Positions 36,391 through 45,359 of a stretch of DNA of 64,000 nt are shown here, piece after piece. Origin of the DNA: Falsirhodobacter deserti (GTDB taxonomy: Bacteria > Pseudomonadota > Alphaproteobacteria > Rhodobacterales > Rhodobacteraceae); the NCBI RefSeq assembly GCF_004015795.1, contig NZ_ML137218.1, positions 1,082,311-1,146,310 on the forward strand, in the 5' to 3' direction. Each line of letters starts with the position of its first letter. Position 1 is the first letter of the stretch. The notes under the pieces were generated by a model. That model worked only from the letters and a program-made list of their open reading frames with translations, was not told where the DNA came from and did no database searches. The position numbers and the translations under genes are program-made.

Positions 36391-37847
36391 TCGTATTGCT
36401 CCCGGTATTTGCGCACGATGTACAGCGCGAAGATGTTGAGCGTGAGCGTGATGACGAAAAGCGTCAGACCCAATGCGAAGGCCACCAGCGTTTCAGGCGA
36501 ATTGAAGTCGGTATCGCCTGTCAGCTGCGAAACGATCTTCACGGTGATCGTCGTCATCGCCTCGAACGGGTTGCCGCTGATGCGGGCTGCGGCCCCTGCC
36601 CCCAGCACGACGATCATCGTTTCACCGATCGCTCGCGAGGCGGCAAGAAGAACAGCACCAACGATTCCGGGAAGCGCCGCCGGCAGAACAACCTGCCGGA
36701 TCGTTTCGGACCGCGTCGCACCAAGGCCAAGCGAGCCGTCACGCAGGCTTTGCGGCACGGCGTTGATGATGTCGTCCGAGAGCGAGGAGATGAAAGGAAT
36801 GATCATGATGCCCATCACCAGGCCGGCCGTCGCAACCGAGCTGCCCGACGAACCAAGGCCGAGCGGTTGCGCTATCCAGTCCCGCAACAGGGGACCGACG
36901 GTGATCAGCGCAAACAGACCGTAAACGATGGTCGGGATACCGGCCAGGATCTCGATCAGCGGCTTTGCGACGGAACGAACGCTTTTGGATGCGTATTCCG
37001 CCAGATAGATCGCCGAGAAAAGGCCGATCGGAACAGCAACTGCCAGCGCGATCGCGCTGATGTAAAGCGTGCCCCACAGCAGTGGCAGCAGGCCAAGCTG
37101 GCTGATGCCCTGGAAAACCGGGGCCCAGGTGAAGCTGAAGAAGAATTCGGTCCAGGGATATTGCCGGAAGAAGTTGACGGTCTCGAACACCATCGACAGG
37201 ACGATTGCGATCGTTGTCAGGATAGCGATAACGGATGCACCGATCAGCAGCAGCATGACCATCCGTTCAACCACGTTCCGGGCACGGAAATCGGGTGTGA
37301 TGCGGCGGATAGCATAGCCGGCACCAACGATCGCGATCCCGATGACCACGATCGCCATCAGTGTGTTCAACATGGAAACGGTAGAGCTGTAGACGCGCGC
37401 GGCATCCAGAAGCTGGGGCGTCACGATCACCGAAAGCTCGATATCGGCATCGCGCAAGGCGGGACCAAGCGAGGCAGGATCGGCTGCGAATTGCGCGATG
37501 TCACCCTGTTGCAGAACACCGCGGGACAGCGCCTCGTCAAGGGCAACGGACACGGCGCGCGCATCGCGGGTGGCCGCCATGCCTTGCACGATGGTGGCGT
37601 CTTCCGGCAATTGCAGCGCATCGTTCACGCGGTTGCCGATGATCATGGGCTGGATAACTAGCCAGACAAGAAGCACCAGAAACGCGGGGACCGCCGATGA
37701 AATGAAGCTGAACCATCCATAGTAGGACGGGAGCGAGTGCAACCTTCGCACATCGCCTTTGGTCTCTTCGATGGCCTTGCGCCGCGACACGCCGTAGGCG
37801 ATGGCGGCGATGGCAAGGACGATCAGCGTTATCCAGAGCACTGACAT
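36387..37847 (-). CDS. pstC: Phosphate ABC transporter permease PstC, extended N-terminus
   Basis: PstC forms the other half of the phosphate channel. The 486-residue protein has an N-terminal helix (about 2-20), a second at about 45-65, and a periplasmic domain (about 70-160) before the usual six-helix permease, with the EAA loop LGATRSETIRQVVLPAALPG. The extra N-terminal part accounts for the length over E. coli PstC (319). It is 92 bases after pstS, across two hairpins. Confidence 0.92.
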   Translation of the reverse strand: MSVLWITLIVLAIAAIAYGVSRRKAIEETKGDVRRLHSLPSYYGWFSFISSAVPAFLVLLVWLVIQPMIIGNRVNDALQLPEDATIVQGMAATRDARAVSVALDEALSRGVLQQGDIAQFAADPASLGPALRDADIELSVIVTPQLLDAARVYSSTVSMLNTLMAIVVIGIAIVGAGYAIRRITPDFRARNVVERMVMLLLIGASVIAILTTIAIVLSMVFETVNFFRQYPWTEFFFSFTWAPVFQGISQLGLLPLLWGTLYISAIALAVAVPIGLFSAIYLAEYASKSVRSVAKPLIEILAGIPTIVYGLFALITVGPLLRDWIAQPLGLGSSGSSVATAGLVMGIMIIPFISSLSDDIINAVPQSLRDGSLGLGATRSETIRQVVLPAALPGIVGAVLLAASRAIGETMIVVLGAGAAARISGNPFEAMTTITVKIVSQLTGDTDFNSPETLVAFALGLTLFVITLTLNIFALYIVRKYREQYE

Positions 37848-37869
37848 TGGGTCTCTCGTCTGAAAGAAG

Positions 37870-37927
37870 GCCCGGTCGAGGGTTCGACCGGGCTGTGTGG
37901 CAGAACGAGGGGGCCGGACGCCCCCTC
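37870..37927 (-). promoter_or_regulatory. Two intercistronic hairpins between pstS and pstC
   Basis: GCCCGGTCGA (37870-37879) pairs with TCGACCGGGC (37884-37893), and GAGGGGGC (37907-37914) pairs with GCCCCCTC (37920-37927), both perfect. No T runs follow. In such positions hairpins usually slow 3' decay and let the first gene be expressed more than the rest; here that would favour the binding protein PstS over the permease. Confidence 0.6.
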
Positions 37928-37939
37928 ATCCGCGCCCGT

Positions 37940-38968
37940 TTACATGGTTTCTTCGGCTTCAACAGCGGCTTGCGTCTGTGCCAGTTCCGGATCGGAAACC
38001 AGGCCATAGGCAGCCAGCGGGCCGTTCGGGCCGGCCATGTCGTCGGACACGAAGAAGGTCACGAACTCTTTCAGGCCAGGAACGACGCCGATATGGGCCT
38101 TCTTGACGTAGAATTGCAGCGGACGCGAAACGGGGTATTCACCCGAAGCGATCGTTTCGGTCGACGGCTCGACGCCCGACATCGTTGCGACTTGCAGCGA
38201 GTTGGTGTTGTTCTCGTAGAACGAAAGGCCGAAAACGCCAATGCCGTTGGGGTCCGACTGGATGCGGGCCAGCGTTTCGGTGTAGTCGCCGTCGATGTCG
38301 ACCGAACGGCCATCGGTGCGGACTGCAACGCAGGCGGCTTCTGCGGTGTCTTCGTCGGACATCGCGGTCATTTCTTCCAGGGCGCCCGATTCTTCACAAC
38401 CAGCGGCCAGCACCTTCTCTTCGAAGACTTCGCGCGTGCCGTGCTTGGTGCCCGGGATGAAGGCCATGATCGGCTGCTCGGGCAGATCGGGGTTCACTTC
38501 GTTCCAGGTGGTGTAGGGGTTGTCCACCAGTTCGCCGTCGACGACGACCTGGGCGGCCAGCGCCTTGTACCAGTCGGCCGGGGTGAACTCGAACGAGTTG
38601 CCGTTCACGTCGGAAGCAAAAACGATGCCGTCGTAACCGATGCGGACGTGCATGATGTCGGTCACGCCGTTGGCGGCGCAAGTCTCGATCTCGCTGTCCT
38701 TGATCTCACGCGAAGCGTTCGCGATGTCGATCGTGTTTTCGCCAACGCCTTCGCAGAACTGGGCCAGACCGGCGCCCGAACCACCCGATTGCACGACCGG
38801 CGTCGGGAAATCGAAGTTTTCGCCGAAGGCTTCGGCAACGATCGTGGAATAGGGCAGCACGGTCGACGAACCGGCAACCTGAACCTGATCGCGGCCTTGC
38901 GCGTAAGCGCCCGTGGCGTAGACAGCGGCGATCGCCAGCGTCGAAACAGTCAGTTTGTTGAACGACAT
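37940..38968 (-). CDS. pstS: Phosphate-binding periplasmic protein PstS
   Basis: The 342-residue solute-binding protein has a Sec signal peptide (MSFNKLTVSTLAIAAVYATG, cleaved after AYA) and the phosphate-binding SSTVLPYS and QSGGSGAGLAQFCEG loops, plus ASREIKDSE. First gene of pstSCAB-phoU-phoB. A candidate Pho box is 89-106 bases upstream. Confidence 0.95.
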   Translation of the reverse strand: MSFNKLTVSTLAIAAVYATGAYAQGRDQVQVAGSSTVLPYSTIVAEAFGENFDFPTPVVQSGGSGAGLAQFCEGVGENTIDIANASREIKDSEIETCAANGVTDIMHVRIGYDGIVFASDVNGNSFEFTPADWYKALAAQVVVDGELVDNPYTTWNEVNPDLPEQPIMAFIPGTKHGTREVFEEKVLAAGCEESGALEEMTAMSDEDTAEAACVAVRTDGRSVDIDGDYTETLARIQSDPNGIGVFGLSFYENNTNSLQVATMSGVEPSTETIASGEYPVSRPLQFYVKKAHIGVVPGLKEFVTFFVSDDMAGPNGPLAAYGLVSDPELAQTQAAVEAEETM

Positions 38969-39056
38969 CTCGGTCTCCTTATGAGCGTCCGAGGACCTTT
39001 CAAAGGTCCCTCAACCGTGAGTTAGACGGCCTGTGCGAACGGTATGTAAGAAAGTT

Positions 39057-39074
39057 GCGACGCTTTTATGACAA
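39057..39074 (-). promoter_or_regulatory. Candidate Pho box upstream of pstS
   Basis: On the minus strand the 18 bases read TTGTCATAAAAGCGTCGC, matching the PhoB box (two CTGTCAT/C half-sites with an AT-rich spacer): 6 of 7 in the first half and 4 of 7 in the second. The distance to the pstS start (89 bases) is reasonable. Confidence 0.6.
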
Positions 39075-39310
39075 TCCGTGCCCCCATCCCCTGCACCCGT
39101 CACGCGGATGTTGTAACCCCCCAGTTTTCTGGGATAAAACGATTAAGAATTACGCGATTTCTTTGTCACACTTGGCAGGAACGCGCCGAAATAATGCAAC
39201 GCCCCGTCCGTTTCCTTGCCTCCGGTGCAGGGTGGACAATATACGCAGAAAAGACCGAATCTTATGGCGGTCGCAGTCATGTGGAGCCTGATTTGCCCGT
39301 GTATCGACCG

Positions 39311-40933
39311 ATGATTTCGCGACGCCTCTTGCTGTCCAGCGGGGTGGCGGCAACGGCATTGGCCGGCCTTCCGGCATGGGCGCAGGACGAAGAAGCCCCG
39401 CCCCCTGCCACACCTTCCGAACCGCAGGTTCAGCCGGAAGCAGAAACACCGGCGCCCGTCGCTGCGGAAAGCAGCCCGTTCAGCTTCGACATGCTGACCG
39501 ACGAGATGCGGGAAGCCGCGACGCAGCCCTATAAGGAGCCGCAACGGCCGGCAGGTGTGCTGGGCGATCTGAAATACGATGATTATAGGAACATCAACTT
39601 CCGGGCTGATCACGCCCGCTGGGCCGATGATCCTACAAACCTTTTCCGCGTCGCGGCCTTCCACATGGGCTGGCTGTATTCCCAACCCGTCCGGATGTTC
39701 GAGGTATCCGACGGTGCCGCGACCGAGATGCACTTCTCGACCGACGATTTCGAATATTACAACGATCTTGCCGATCGCTTCCAGCCGCACCTGGAACTGC
39801 CCGGCATCGCGGGGTTCCGCCTGTCGACGCCGCTGAACCGCCCCGACATCTTCGATGAACTGGTGGCCTTCCTTGGGGCCTCCTATTTCCGGGCGCTTGG
39901 CCGCGGCAACAGCTATGGTCTTTCGGCCCGTGGTCTGGTGGTCAACACCGCAACGAACCAGCAGGAAGAATTTCCCCGCTTCTCGCGCTTCTATCTGGAG
40001 CATCCGGCCGACGGATCGAACACGGTCATCGTTTATGCGACGCTGGACAGCCCGTCAGTAACCGGCGCGTATCGTTTCGTCATCACACCGGGCGAAGAAA
40101 CGGTGATGCTGGTGACGGCCCGCATCTTCGCGCGGCAGGACGTGGCGCAGCTGGGCATCGCACCGCTGACCTCCATGTACCTTTATTCGAATACGAACCG
40201 GTCGGCCTTCGATGACTTCCGCCCGAACGTGCACGATTCCGACGGCCTGTTCATCGAGCGTCTTTCAGGCGACCGTGTCTGGCGGCCACTGAACAACCCC
40301 CCTCGCCTGAGCGGCTCGTATCTGGCGGAGGAATCCCCACGCTCGTTCGGGCTGTTCCAGCGCGACCGGGAATTCGAGAATTTCCAGGATCTTGAGGCCC
40401 GTTACGAACGCCGCCCCTCGGCATTGGTGGAGCCGATGGGCGAATGGGGCAAGGGTACCGTCCGCCTGGTGGAGATTCCGACGGATTCCGAAGTGAACGA
40501 CAACATCGTCGTTTTCTGGATACCGGAAGGTTCGTTCAACAAGGGCGATTCGCGCGAATTCGCTTATTCTCTGCGCTGGGGCGCCCTTGCGTCCGAAACG
40601 CATGACCGGCTGGCCTTTGTTACCGAAACCCGCACCGGCGTAGGGGGCGTTTCCGGCCTGAACAACGGCGAGAATTTCCGGAAGTTCGTTATCGATTTTC
40701 GCGGCGGCGTGATTGCCAACCTGCCGGTCGATGCCAAGCTTGATCCCGTGATCAATGTCGGCAACGGAACCTTGGAACATTCCAGCCTCGTGCGTATTCC
40801 CAGTACGGATATGTGGAGGTTGGTCCTTGATGTTCGGGCAGGCAAGGGCCAAGTCGTGGAACTCGCCGCGCACATAGCCGGTTATGGCCGCAAATTGTCC
40901 GAGACATGGCTTTACCAATGGATGAACGCATAA
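39311..40933 (+). CDS. opgG: Periplasmic glucan biosynthesis protein OpgG/OpgD
   Basis: The 540-residue protein acts in the periplasm in synthesis of osmoregulated periplasmic glucans. It starts with a twin-arginine-type signal (MISRRLLLSSGVAATALAG, cleaved near AWA-QDE). The mature part matches the OpgG/OpgD family: YDDYRNINFRADHARWADD, LGASYFRALGRGNSYGLSARG, FYLEHPADGS, ESPRSFGLFQRDREFENFQD and VLDVRAGKGQVVELAAHI. A Tat signal is a feature of E. coli OpgD, while the operon position is that of opgG. An in-frame GTG at 39299 is an alternative start. The stop overlaps the next ATG (TAATG). Confidence 0.93.
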   Translation: MISRRLLLSSGVAATALAGLPAWAQDEEAPPPATPSEPQVQPEAETPAPVAAESSPFSFDMLTDEMREAATQPYKEPQRPAGVLGDLKYDDYRNINFRADHARWADDPTNLFRVAAFHMGWLYSQPVRMFEVSDGAATEMHFSTDDFEYYNDLADRFQPHLELPGIAGFRLSTPLNRPDIFDELVAFLGASYFRALGRGNSYGLSARGLVVNTATNQQEEFPRFSRFYLEHPADGSNTVIVYATLDSPSVTGAYRFVITPGEETVMLVTARIFARQDVAQLGIAPLTSMYLYSNTNRSAFDDFRPNVHDSDGLFIERLSGDRVWRPLNNPPRLSGSYLAEESPRSFGLFQRDREFENFQDLEARYERRPSALVEPMGEWGKGTVRLVEIPTDSEVNDNIVVFWIPEGSFNKGDSREFAYSLRWGALASETHDRLAFVTETRTGVGGVSGLNNGENFRKFVIDFRGGVIANLPVDAKLDPVINVGNGTLEHSSLVRIPSTDMWRLVLDVRAGKGQVVELAAHIAGYGRKLSETWLYQWMNA

Positions 40934-41088
40934 TGTCCTCCCCCAACACGCAACCCGAAGCAGATGAAGGCAACCTGGGCGCCCTGCCCAACGCCCCGCT
41001 GGCGATGCCGAAGCAGGTGCTTACTTCGGCCAGCTGGTTCTCGCTGCGCAAGTTCACGTGGCCGCGCGCCATCAAGACGGGTCACTGA
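40933..41088 (+). CDS. opgI: Small protein between opgG and opgH, OpgI-like
   Basis: This 51-residue frame starts within the opgG stop codon (TAATG) and ends 3 bases before opgH. It begins MSSPNTQPEADEGNLGALPN and ends RKFTWPRAIKTGH. No signal peptide or membrane segment is seen. The R. sphaeroides opgGIH operon has a third gene, opgI, at this place that was reported to be needed for glucan backbone synthesis. Synteny suggests this is its counterpart; I could not compare sequences. The tight coupling on both sides supports it being real. Confidence 0.65.
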   Translation: MSSPNTQPEADEGNLGALPNAPLAMPKQVLTSASWFSLRKFTWPRAIKTGH

Positions 41089-41091
41089 CAC

Positions 41092-42888
41092 ATGGGCCGA
41101 ACGGCGGGTCGCTCGGGGGCGTTCATTCCCCGGACCCTCGGCCTTGCGCTGAGCGCACTGGCCGCCTCCGGCGCATTCATGCTTTTCCTGCAGTTCGGAT
41201 GGTCCGATGGGCTGGACGCGATGGACATTGTCCGTTCCGCGTTCATCCTCATTTCGACCTTCTGGCTGGCATGGGGGGCGGTGCAGGCCGTGCTTGGCCT
41301 TCTGTCGCAGCCCCGCCCGCCAAAGCTGCCGCCCTTCAACGGGCTGAACAGCAAGACGGCGATCCTCGTCCCCGTTTACAACGAAGATCCCGTGACCGTT
41401 TATTCGCGGATTGCCGCGATGGACGCGTCACTAAAAGCAACCGGATATGCCCGGCATTTCCACTTCGCGATCCTGTCCGATACCCGCAACGACGACGTTG
41501 CGGAGCAAGAGCGGATCTGGTTCGGGCGTCTGGTGGATGAATGCGACGGCGCTGGCCGGATGTTCTATCGCCGCCGCACCAATAACAAGGGCCGCAAGGC
41601 CGGCAACATCGAGGATTTCTTCCAGCGCGCGGGCGGTGCCTATGATTTCGCGCTGATCCTTGATGCGGACAGTCTGATGGAAGGCACGACCATCGTCGAG
41701 ATGGCACGCCGGATGGAGGCAGAGCCGGAGCTTGGCCTGCTGCAGACCCTTCCCAAGGTCACCCGTGCCAAGGCGCGGTTCGGACGTGCGATGCAATTCT
41801 CGGCCAGCTTCCATTCGCCCATCTTCGCGCGCGGCCTTGCCATGATGCAGGGCGATACCGGGCCGTTCTGGGGCCATAACGCCATCGTCCGGTCGCGTGC
41901 GTTTGCGGAAAGCTGCGGCTTGCCGGAACTGCCGGGCAAGCCCCCTTTCGGCGGCCATATCATGAGTCACGATTACGTCGAGGCCGCCCTTCTGGCACGG
42001 GCCGGCTGGATCGTCCGGCTGGATGACGATCTGGAAGGCAGCTTCGAGGAAGGCCCCGAAAACATCATCGACCATGCCAAGCGCGACCGTCGCTGGTGCC
42101 AGGGCAACCTGCAACATTCCAAGATCGTGGGGGCGCCGGGACTGCGCTCGTGGAACCGCTTCGTGTTCATCCAGGGCATCCTCAGCTATATCTCGCCCCT
42201 GTTCTGGCTGGGGTTCATTGTTTCGTCGATCTTCGCACCGTGGTTTGCACCGCCCGTGAACTATTTCCCGGTGGAAGGGTGGCCCTTCCCCGTCTTTCCT
42301 TCGGATGAAACGTGGAAGGCGATCGGGCTTGCCATCGGCATTTTCGGGCTGTTGTTCCTGCCAAAACTGCTGGTGGCTGCCGACGCGGCGCTTTCCGGCC
42401 GGGCACGTGCGTTCGGCGGCACAGGGAACGCGCTGTCCTCCACGCTGATGGAGCTGGTCTTTTCCTCCATCACCGCGCCGATCCTGATGATGTTCCAGAC
42501 ACGTTCGGTGCTTCAGGTCGTGTTCGGGGCGGATGGCGGCTGGCCCACCAACAATCGTGGCGATGGCACACTTGGCGTCGGCGAAAGCTGGACGGCAACG
42601 TGGTGGATCGTCCTGACGGGGGCCGTGGTGCTTGCCACGACATGGTTCCTTGCGCCGGGACTGGTGCCGTGGCTGCTTCCGATCGCGGTGCCGATGATCG
42701 TTGCGCCCTTCATCGTCTCGTGGACGTCCAAGAGCAGCCGCACCAACCTGTTCATCACGCCGATGGACCTGAACCCCGCGCCCGTCATGCAAAGGCAGGA
42801 TCGTATTCTGGCGGCATGGCAGGGCCCGGTTTCCGCATCGGTCGTGACGCAACCCGCCCCGTCAGGCTCGGGGGTCACGCCTGCATGA
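41092..42888 (+). CDS. opgH: Glucan biosynthesis glucosyltransferase OpgH
   Basis: OpgH polymerises glucose from UDP-glucose into periplasmic glucan backbone. The 598-residue inner-membrane protein has two N-terminal helices, a GT2 domain (about 80-330) and a C-terminal membrane region with about five helices. Catalytic elements are VPVYNEDPVTVYSRIAAMD, LILDADSLMEGTT, SHDYVEAALLARAGW and the processivity motif RRWCQGN. It lacks the long N- and C-terminal extensions of E. coli OpgH (847 residues). Its stop codon overlaps the modA start (ATGA, 42885-42888). Confidence 0.94.
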   Translation: MGRTAGRSGAFIPRTLGLALSALAASGAFMLFLQFGWSDGLDAMDIVRSAFILISTFWLAWGAVQAVLGLLSQPRPPKLPPFNGLNSKTAILVPVYNEDPVTVYSRIAAMDASLKATGYARHFHFAILSDTRNDDVAEQERIWFGRLVDECDGAGRMFYRRRTNNKGRKAGNIEDFFQRAGGAYDFALILDADSLMEGTTIVEMARRMEAEPELGLLQTLPKVTRAKARFGRAMQFSASFHSPIFARGLAMMQGDTGPFWGHNAIVRSRAFAESCGLPELPGKPPFGGHIMSHDYVEAALLARAGWIVRLDDDLEGSFEEGPENIIDHAKRDRRWCQGNLQHSKIVGAPGLRSWNRFVFIQGILSYISPLFWLGFIVSSIFAPWFAPPVNYFPVEGWPFPVFPSDETWKAIGLAIGIFGLLFLPKLLVAADAALSGRARAFGGTGNALSSTLMELVFSSITAPILMMFQTRSVLQVVFGADGGWPTNNRGDGTLGVGESWTATWWIVLTGAVVLATTWFLAPGLVPWLLPIAVPMIVAPFIVSWTSKSSRTNLFITPMDLNPAPVMQRQDRILAAWQGPVSASVVTQPAPSGSGVTPA

Positions 42889-43622
42889 TGCAAAGAGGTA
42901 TTCTTGCCTGCGCGTTCATCGCTGCTTGTGGCGCGGCGCAGGCAGAGGATGTGACAGTTTTTGCCGCCGCCAGCCTACGCACGGCACTGGACCAGATTGC
43001 CGCCGACTGGTCGGAACAAACCGGCGACAATGTCACCCTGTCCTATGCAGGCTCGGCACAGCTTGCCAAACAGATCATGCAGGGCGCGCCGGCTGATATC
43101 TTCATCTCCGCCTCCACCGCGTGGATGGACGAGGCGGAAAGCAGCAATGCAATCGCCCCGCAGTCGCGGCGGAACCTTCTGGGCAATGCACTGGTGTTGA
43201 TCGCGGCGGCGGGGGGGCAGCCTGTCGCACTGTCCGACCTTCCTGCGGCCCTTGGGGATGAACATCTTGCGATGGCGCTGGTGAAGGCGGTTCCCGCAGG
43301 CATCTATGGCCGGCAGGCCCTGTCGCACCTTGGTCTCTGGGATGCTGTTTCGGACCATGTGGCGCAGGCGGATGATGTGCGCGGGGCCCTTGCGCTGGTT
43401 GCCATGCGTGAAGTGCCTTTCGGCGTCGTTTATGCCTCTGACGCTGCGGCAGAACCGCGGGTGCAGATTACCGCACGGTTTCCTGCCGAAAGCCATGACG
43501 CAATCGTCTATCCCGCCGCACAGGTGGAAGGCTCGATGGTTGGTGGCGCGTTTCTGGAATATCTCTCCTCGGACAACGCTGCGGCTGTTTTCCGGCAGCA
43601 GGGGTTCGAGGTCCTGAGATAG
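42885..43622 (+). CDS. modA: Molybdate-binding periplasmic protein ModA
   Basis: The 245-residue binding protein has a signal peptide (MMQRGILACAFIAACGAAQA, then EDVTVFAAASL). Conserved oxyanion-site segments are AAASLRTALDQIA, YAGSAQLAKQI and GAPADIFISA. The ATG lies inside the opgH stop codon, so it has no promoter gap and is translationally coupled to opgH. It heads modABC. Confidence 0.94.
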   Translation: MMQRGILACAFIAACGAAQAEDVTVFAAASLRTALDQIAADWSEQTGDNVTLSYAGSAQLAKQIMQGAPADIFISASTAWMDEAESSNAIAPQSRRNLLGNALVLIAAAGGQPVALSDLPAALGDEHLAMALVKAVPAGIYGRQALSHLGLWDAVSDHVAQADDVRGALALVAMREVPFGVVYASDAAAEPRVQITARFPAESHDAIVYPAAQVEGSMVGGAFLEYLSSDNAAAVFRQQGFEVLR

Positions 43623-43623
43623 G

Positions 43624-44313
43624 GTGTCATGGCTTTCCCCTCAGGAATGGCAGGCGGTAGAGCTTTCGCTGCGTGTCGCTGCAGTTGCAACAGCCTGCAG
43701 CCTGCCTTTCGGGATCGTCACGGCATTCATCCTCGCGCGATACCGCTTTCCAGGACGGGAGCTTCTGAACGGGCTGGTTCACCTGCCGCTGATCCTGCCG
43801 CCCGTGGTGACGGGATATCTGCTGCTGTTGGCATTCGGGCGGCGTGGCGTTTTCGGCGAGCCGCTGGGAAAGGTCGGGATCGTCTTCGCCTTTAACTGGA
43901 CGGGTGCCGCCCTGGCAGCGGGCATCATGGCCTTTCCGCTGATGGTGCGCGCGATCCGCCTGTCGATCGAGGCGGTCGATCCCAAGCTGGAAGCTGCCGC
44001 GGCCACGCTGGGTGCATCCCCCTTGCGGGTATTCGTCACGATTACCCTACCCCTTGCCCTGCCGGGGATACTTGCCGGCGCGGTTCTGGCTTTTGCCAAG
44101 GCAATGGGCGAATTCGGGGCGACCATCACCTTCGTGTCCAACATCCCGGGGCAGACGCAAACGCTGCCTTCGGCCATATATGCGCTGCTTCAGGTGCCGG
44201 GGGCAGAACCGCAGGCGATGCGGCTGATCGTGATATCGATCATCGTGGCAATGGGCGCGCTGATCCTTTCGGAGATGTTGGCACGCCGGCTGCAAAGGCG
44301 AATTTCAGCATGA
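43624..44313 (+). CDS. modB: Molybdate ABC transporter permease ModB
   Basis: The 229-residue permease has five to six helices and the EAA loop LGASPLRVFVTITLPLALPG, followed by FAKAMGEFGATITFVSNIPGQTQT (typical ModB ending of the loop). The start is GTG at 43624 (GTGTCATGG): the ATG at 43629 is in another frame. It is 1 base after the modA stop and overlaps modC by ATGA. Confidence 0.94.
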   Translation: MSWLSPQEWQAVELSLRVAAVATACSLPFGIVTAFILARYRFPGRELLNGLVHLPLILPPVVTGYLLLLAFGRRGVFGEPLGKVGIVFAFNWTGAALAAGIMAFPLMVRAIRLSIEAVDPKLEAAAATLGASPLRVFVTITLPLALPGILAGAVLAFAKAMGEFGATITFVSNIPGQTQTLPSAIYALLQVPGAEPQAMRLIVISIIVAMGALILSEMLARRLQRRISA

Positions 44314-45359
44314 CGCTGGATATCGCGATCCGCCACCGCTTCGCGGATCTTAAGCTGGAGGTCGCTTTCACGGCGGCGAACGGCGTCACGGCACTGTTCG
44401 GTCCATCGGGGGCGGGTAAGACCACCATTGCCAATGCCGTTGCCGGGCTGCTGCGGCCCGATGCCGGGCGGGTCGCGATCAACGGGCGCATCCTGTGCGG
44501 CGCCGGCGTCTGGGTGCCGCCGCACCGCCGCCGCCTAGCCTATGTTTTCCAAGAGGCGCGGCTGTTCCCGCATCTGAGCGTTCGCGCGAACCTACTTTAC
44601 GGGGCAAAGGGTGCAGCCGCCCTGCCGCACATCTCGGACCTGCTGGGCATTGCCCACCTGCTGGACCGCCGCCCCGCCCGCCTGTCCGGCGGGGAACGCC
44701 AGCGGGTTGCCCTTGGACGTGCCCTCCTGTCCAAGCCTGAACTGCTGATCATGGACGAACCGCTTGCGGCGCTGGATGGCCCCCGCAAGGCGGAAATCCT
44801 GCCCTATCTGGAGCGGTTGGCGGCAGAAGCCGCACTGCCCATCCTGTATGTCAGCCACTCGGTCGCCGAGGTGGTCCGCCTGGCCGATCGCGTCGCGCTG
44901 ATAACCGAAGGGAAGCTGGCCGGTTTCGGCCCGCCAGCCGAGCTTTTCGCTTCGCCCGAGCTTGCACAGGCGCTTGGCCCCCGTATCTCCGGCGCAGTTC
45001 TGGAAGGCCGCCTCGCGGCACATGATCCTGACGGCCTTGCCCGTATCGAAACGCCGGCCGGGCAGCTGTTCCTTCCGGTGGACGGTGCCGTGGGTTCCAG
45101 CCTGCGCATCCGCATCATGGCCGAGGATGTGCTTCTGTCGCGCACCGTTCCGCAACATCTTTCGGCGCTGAACATCCTGCCGGCACGGGTTCTGGGCATG
45201 TCCGGCGGCGGTCCAATGGTATCGGTGCGCCTGTCATTGCAGGACGGATCGCTCCTGCTGGCGCGGATCACCGCCCGGTCCGTTTCAACACTCGGGCTGA
45301 AGGCAGGGACCGAGGTGCAGGCGGTCATCAAGTCGGCCGCCCTCTTGGATCATTCCTGA
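44310..45359 (+). CDS. modC: Molybdate ABC transporter ATP-binding protein ModC
   Basis: The 349-residue ATPase has Walker A GPSGAGKTT, signature LSGGERQRVALGRAL, Walker B LLIMDEPLAALD and H-loop LYVSHSVAEVVR. The C-terminal part (about 285-349) is a Mop/TOBE-type molybdate-sensing domain (SALNILPARVLGMSGGGPMV). The last 10 bases overlap the convergent mrpG. Confidence 0.95.
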   Translation: MTLDIAIRHRFADLKLEVAFTAANGVTALFGPSGAGKTTIANAVAGLLRPDAGRVAINGRILCGAGVWVPPHRRRLAYVFQEARLFPHLSVRANLLYGAKGAAALPHISDLLGIAHLLDRRPARLSGGERQRVALGRALLSKPELLIMDEPLAALDGPRKAEILPYLERLAAEAALPILYVSHSVAEVVRLADRVALITEGKLAGFGPPAELFASPELAQALGPRISGAVLEGRLAAHDPDGLARIETPAGQLFLPVDGAVGSSLRIRIMAEDVLLSRTVPQHLSALNILPARVLGMSGGGPMVSVRLSLQDGSLLLARITARSVSTLGLKAGTEVQAVIKSAALLDHS

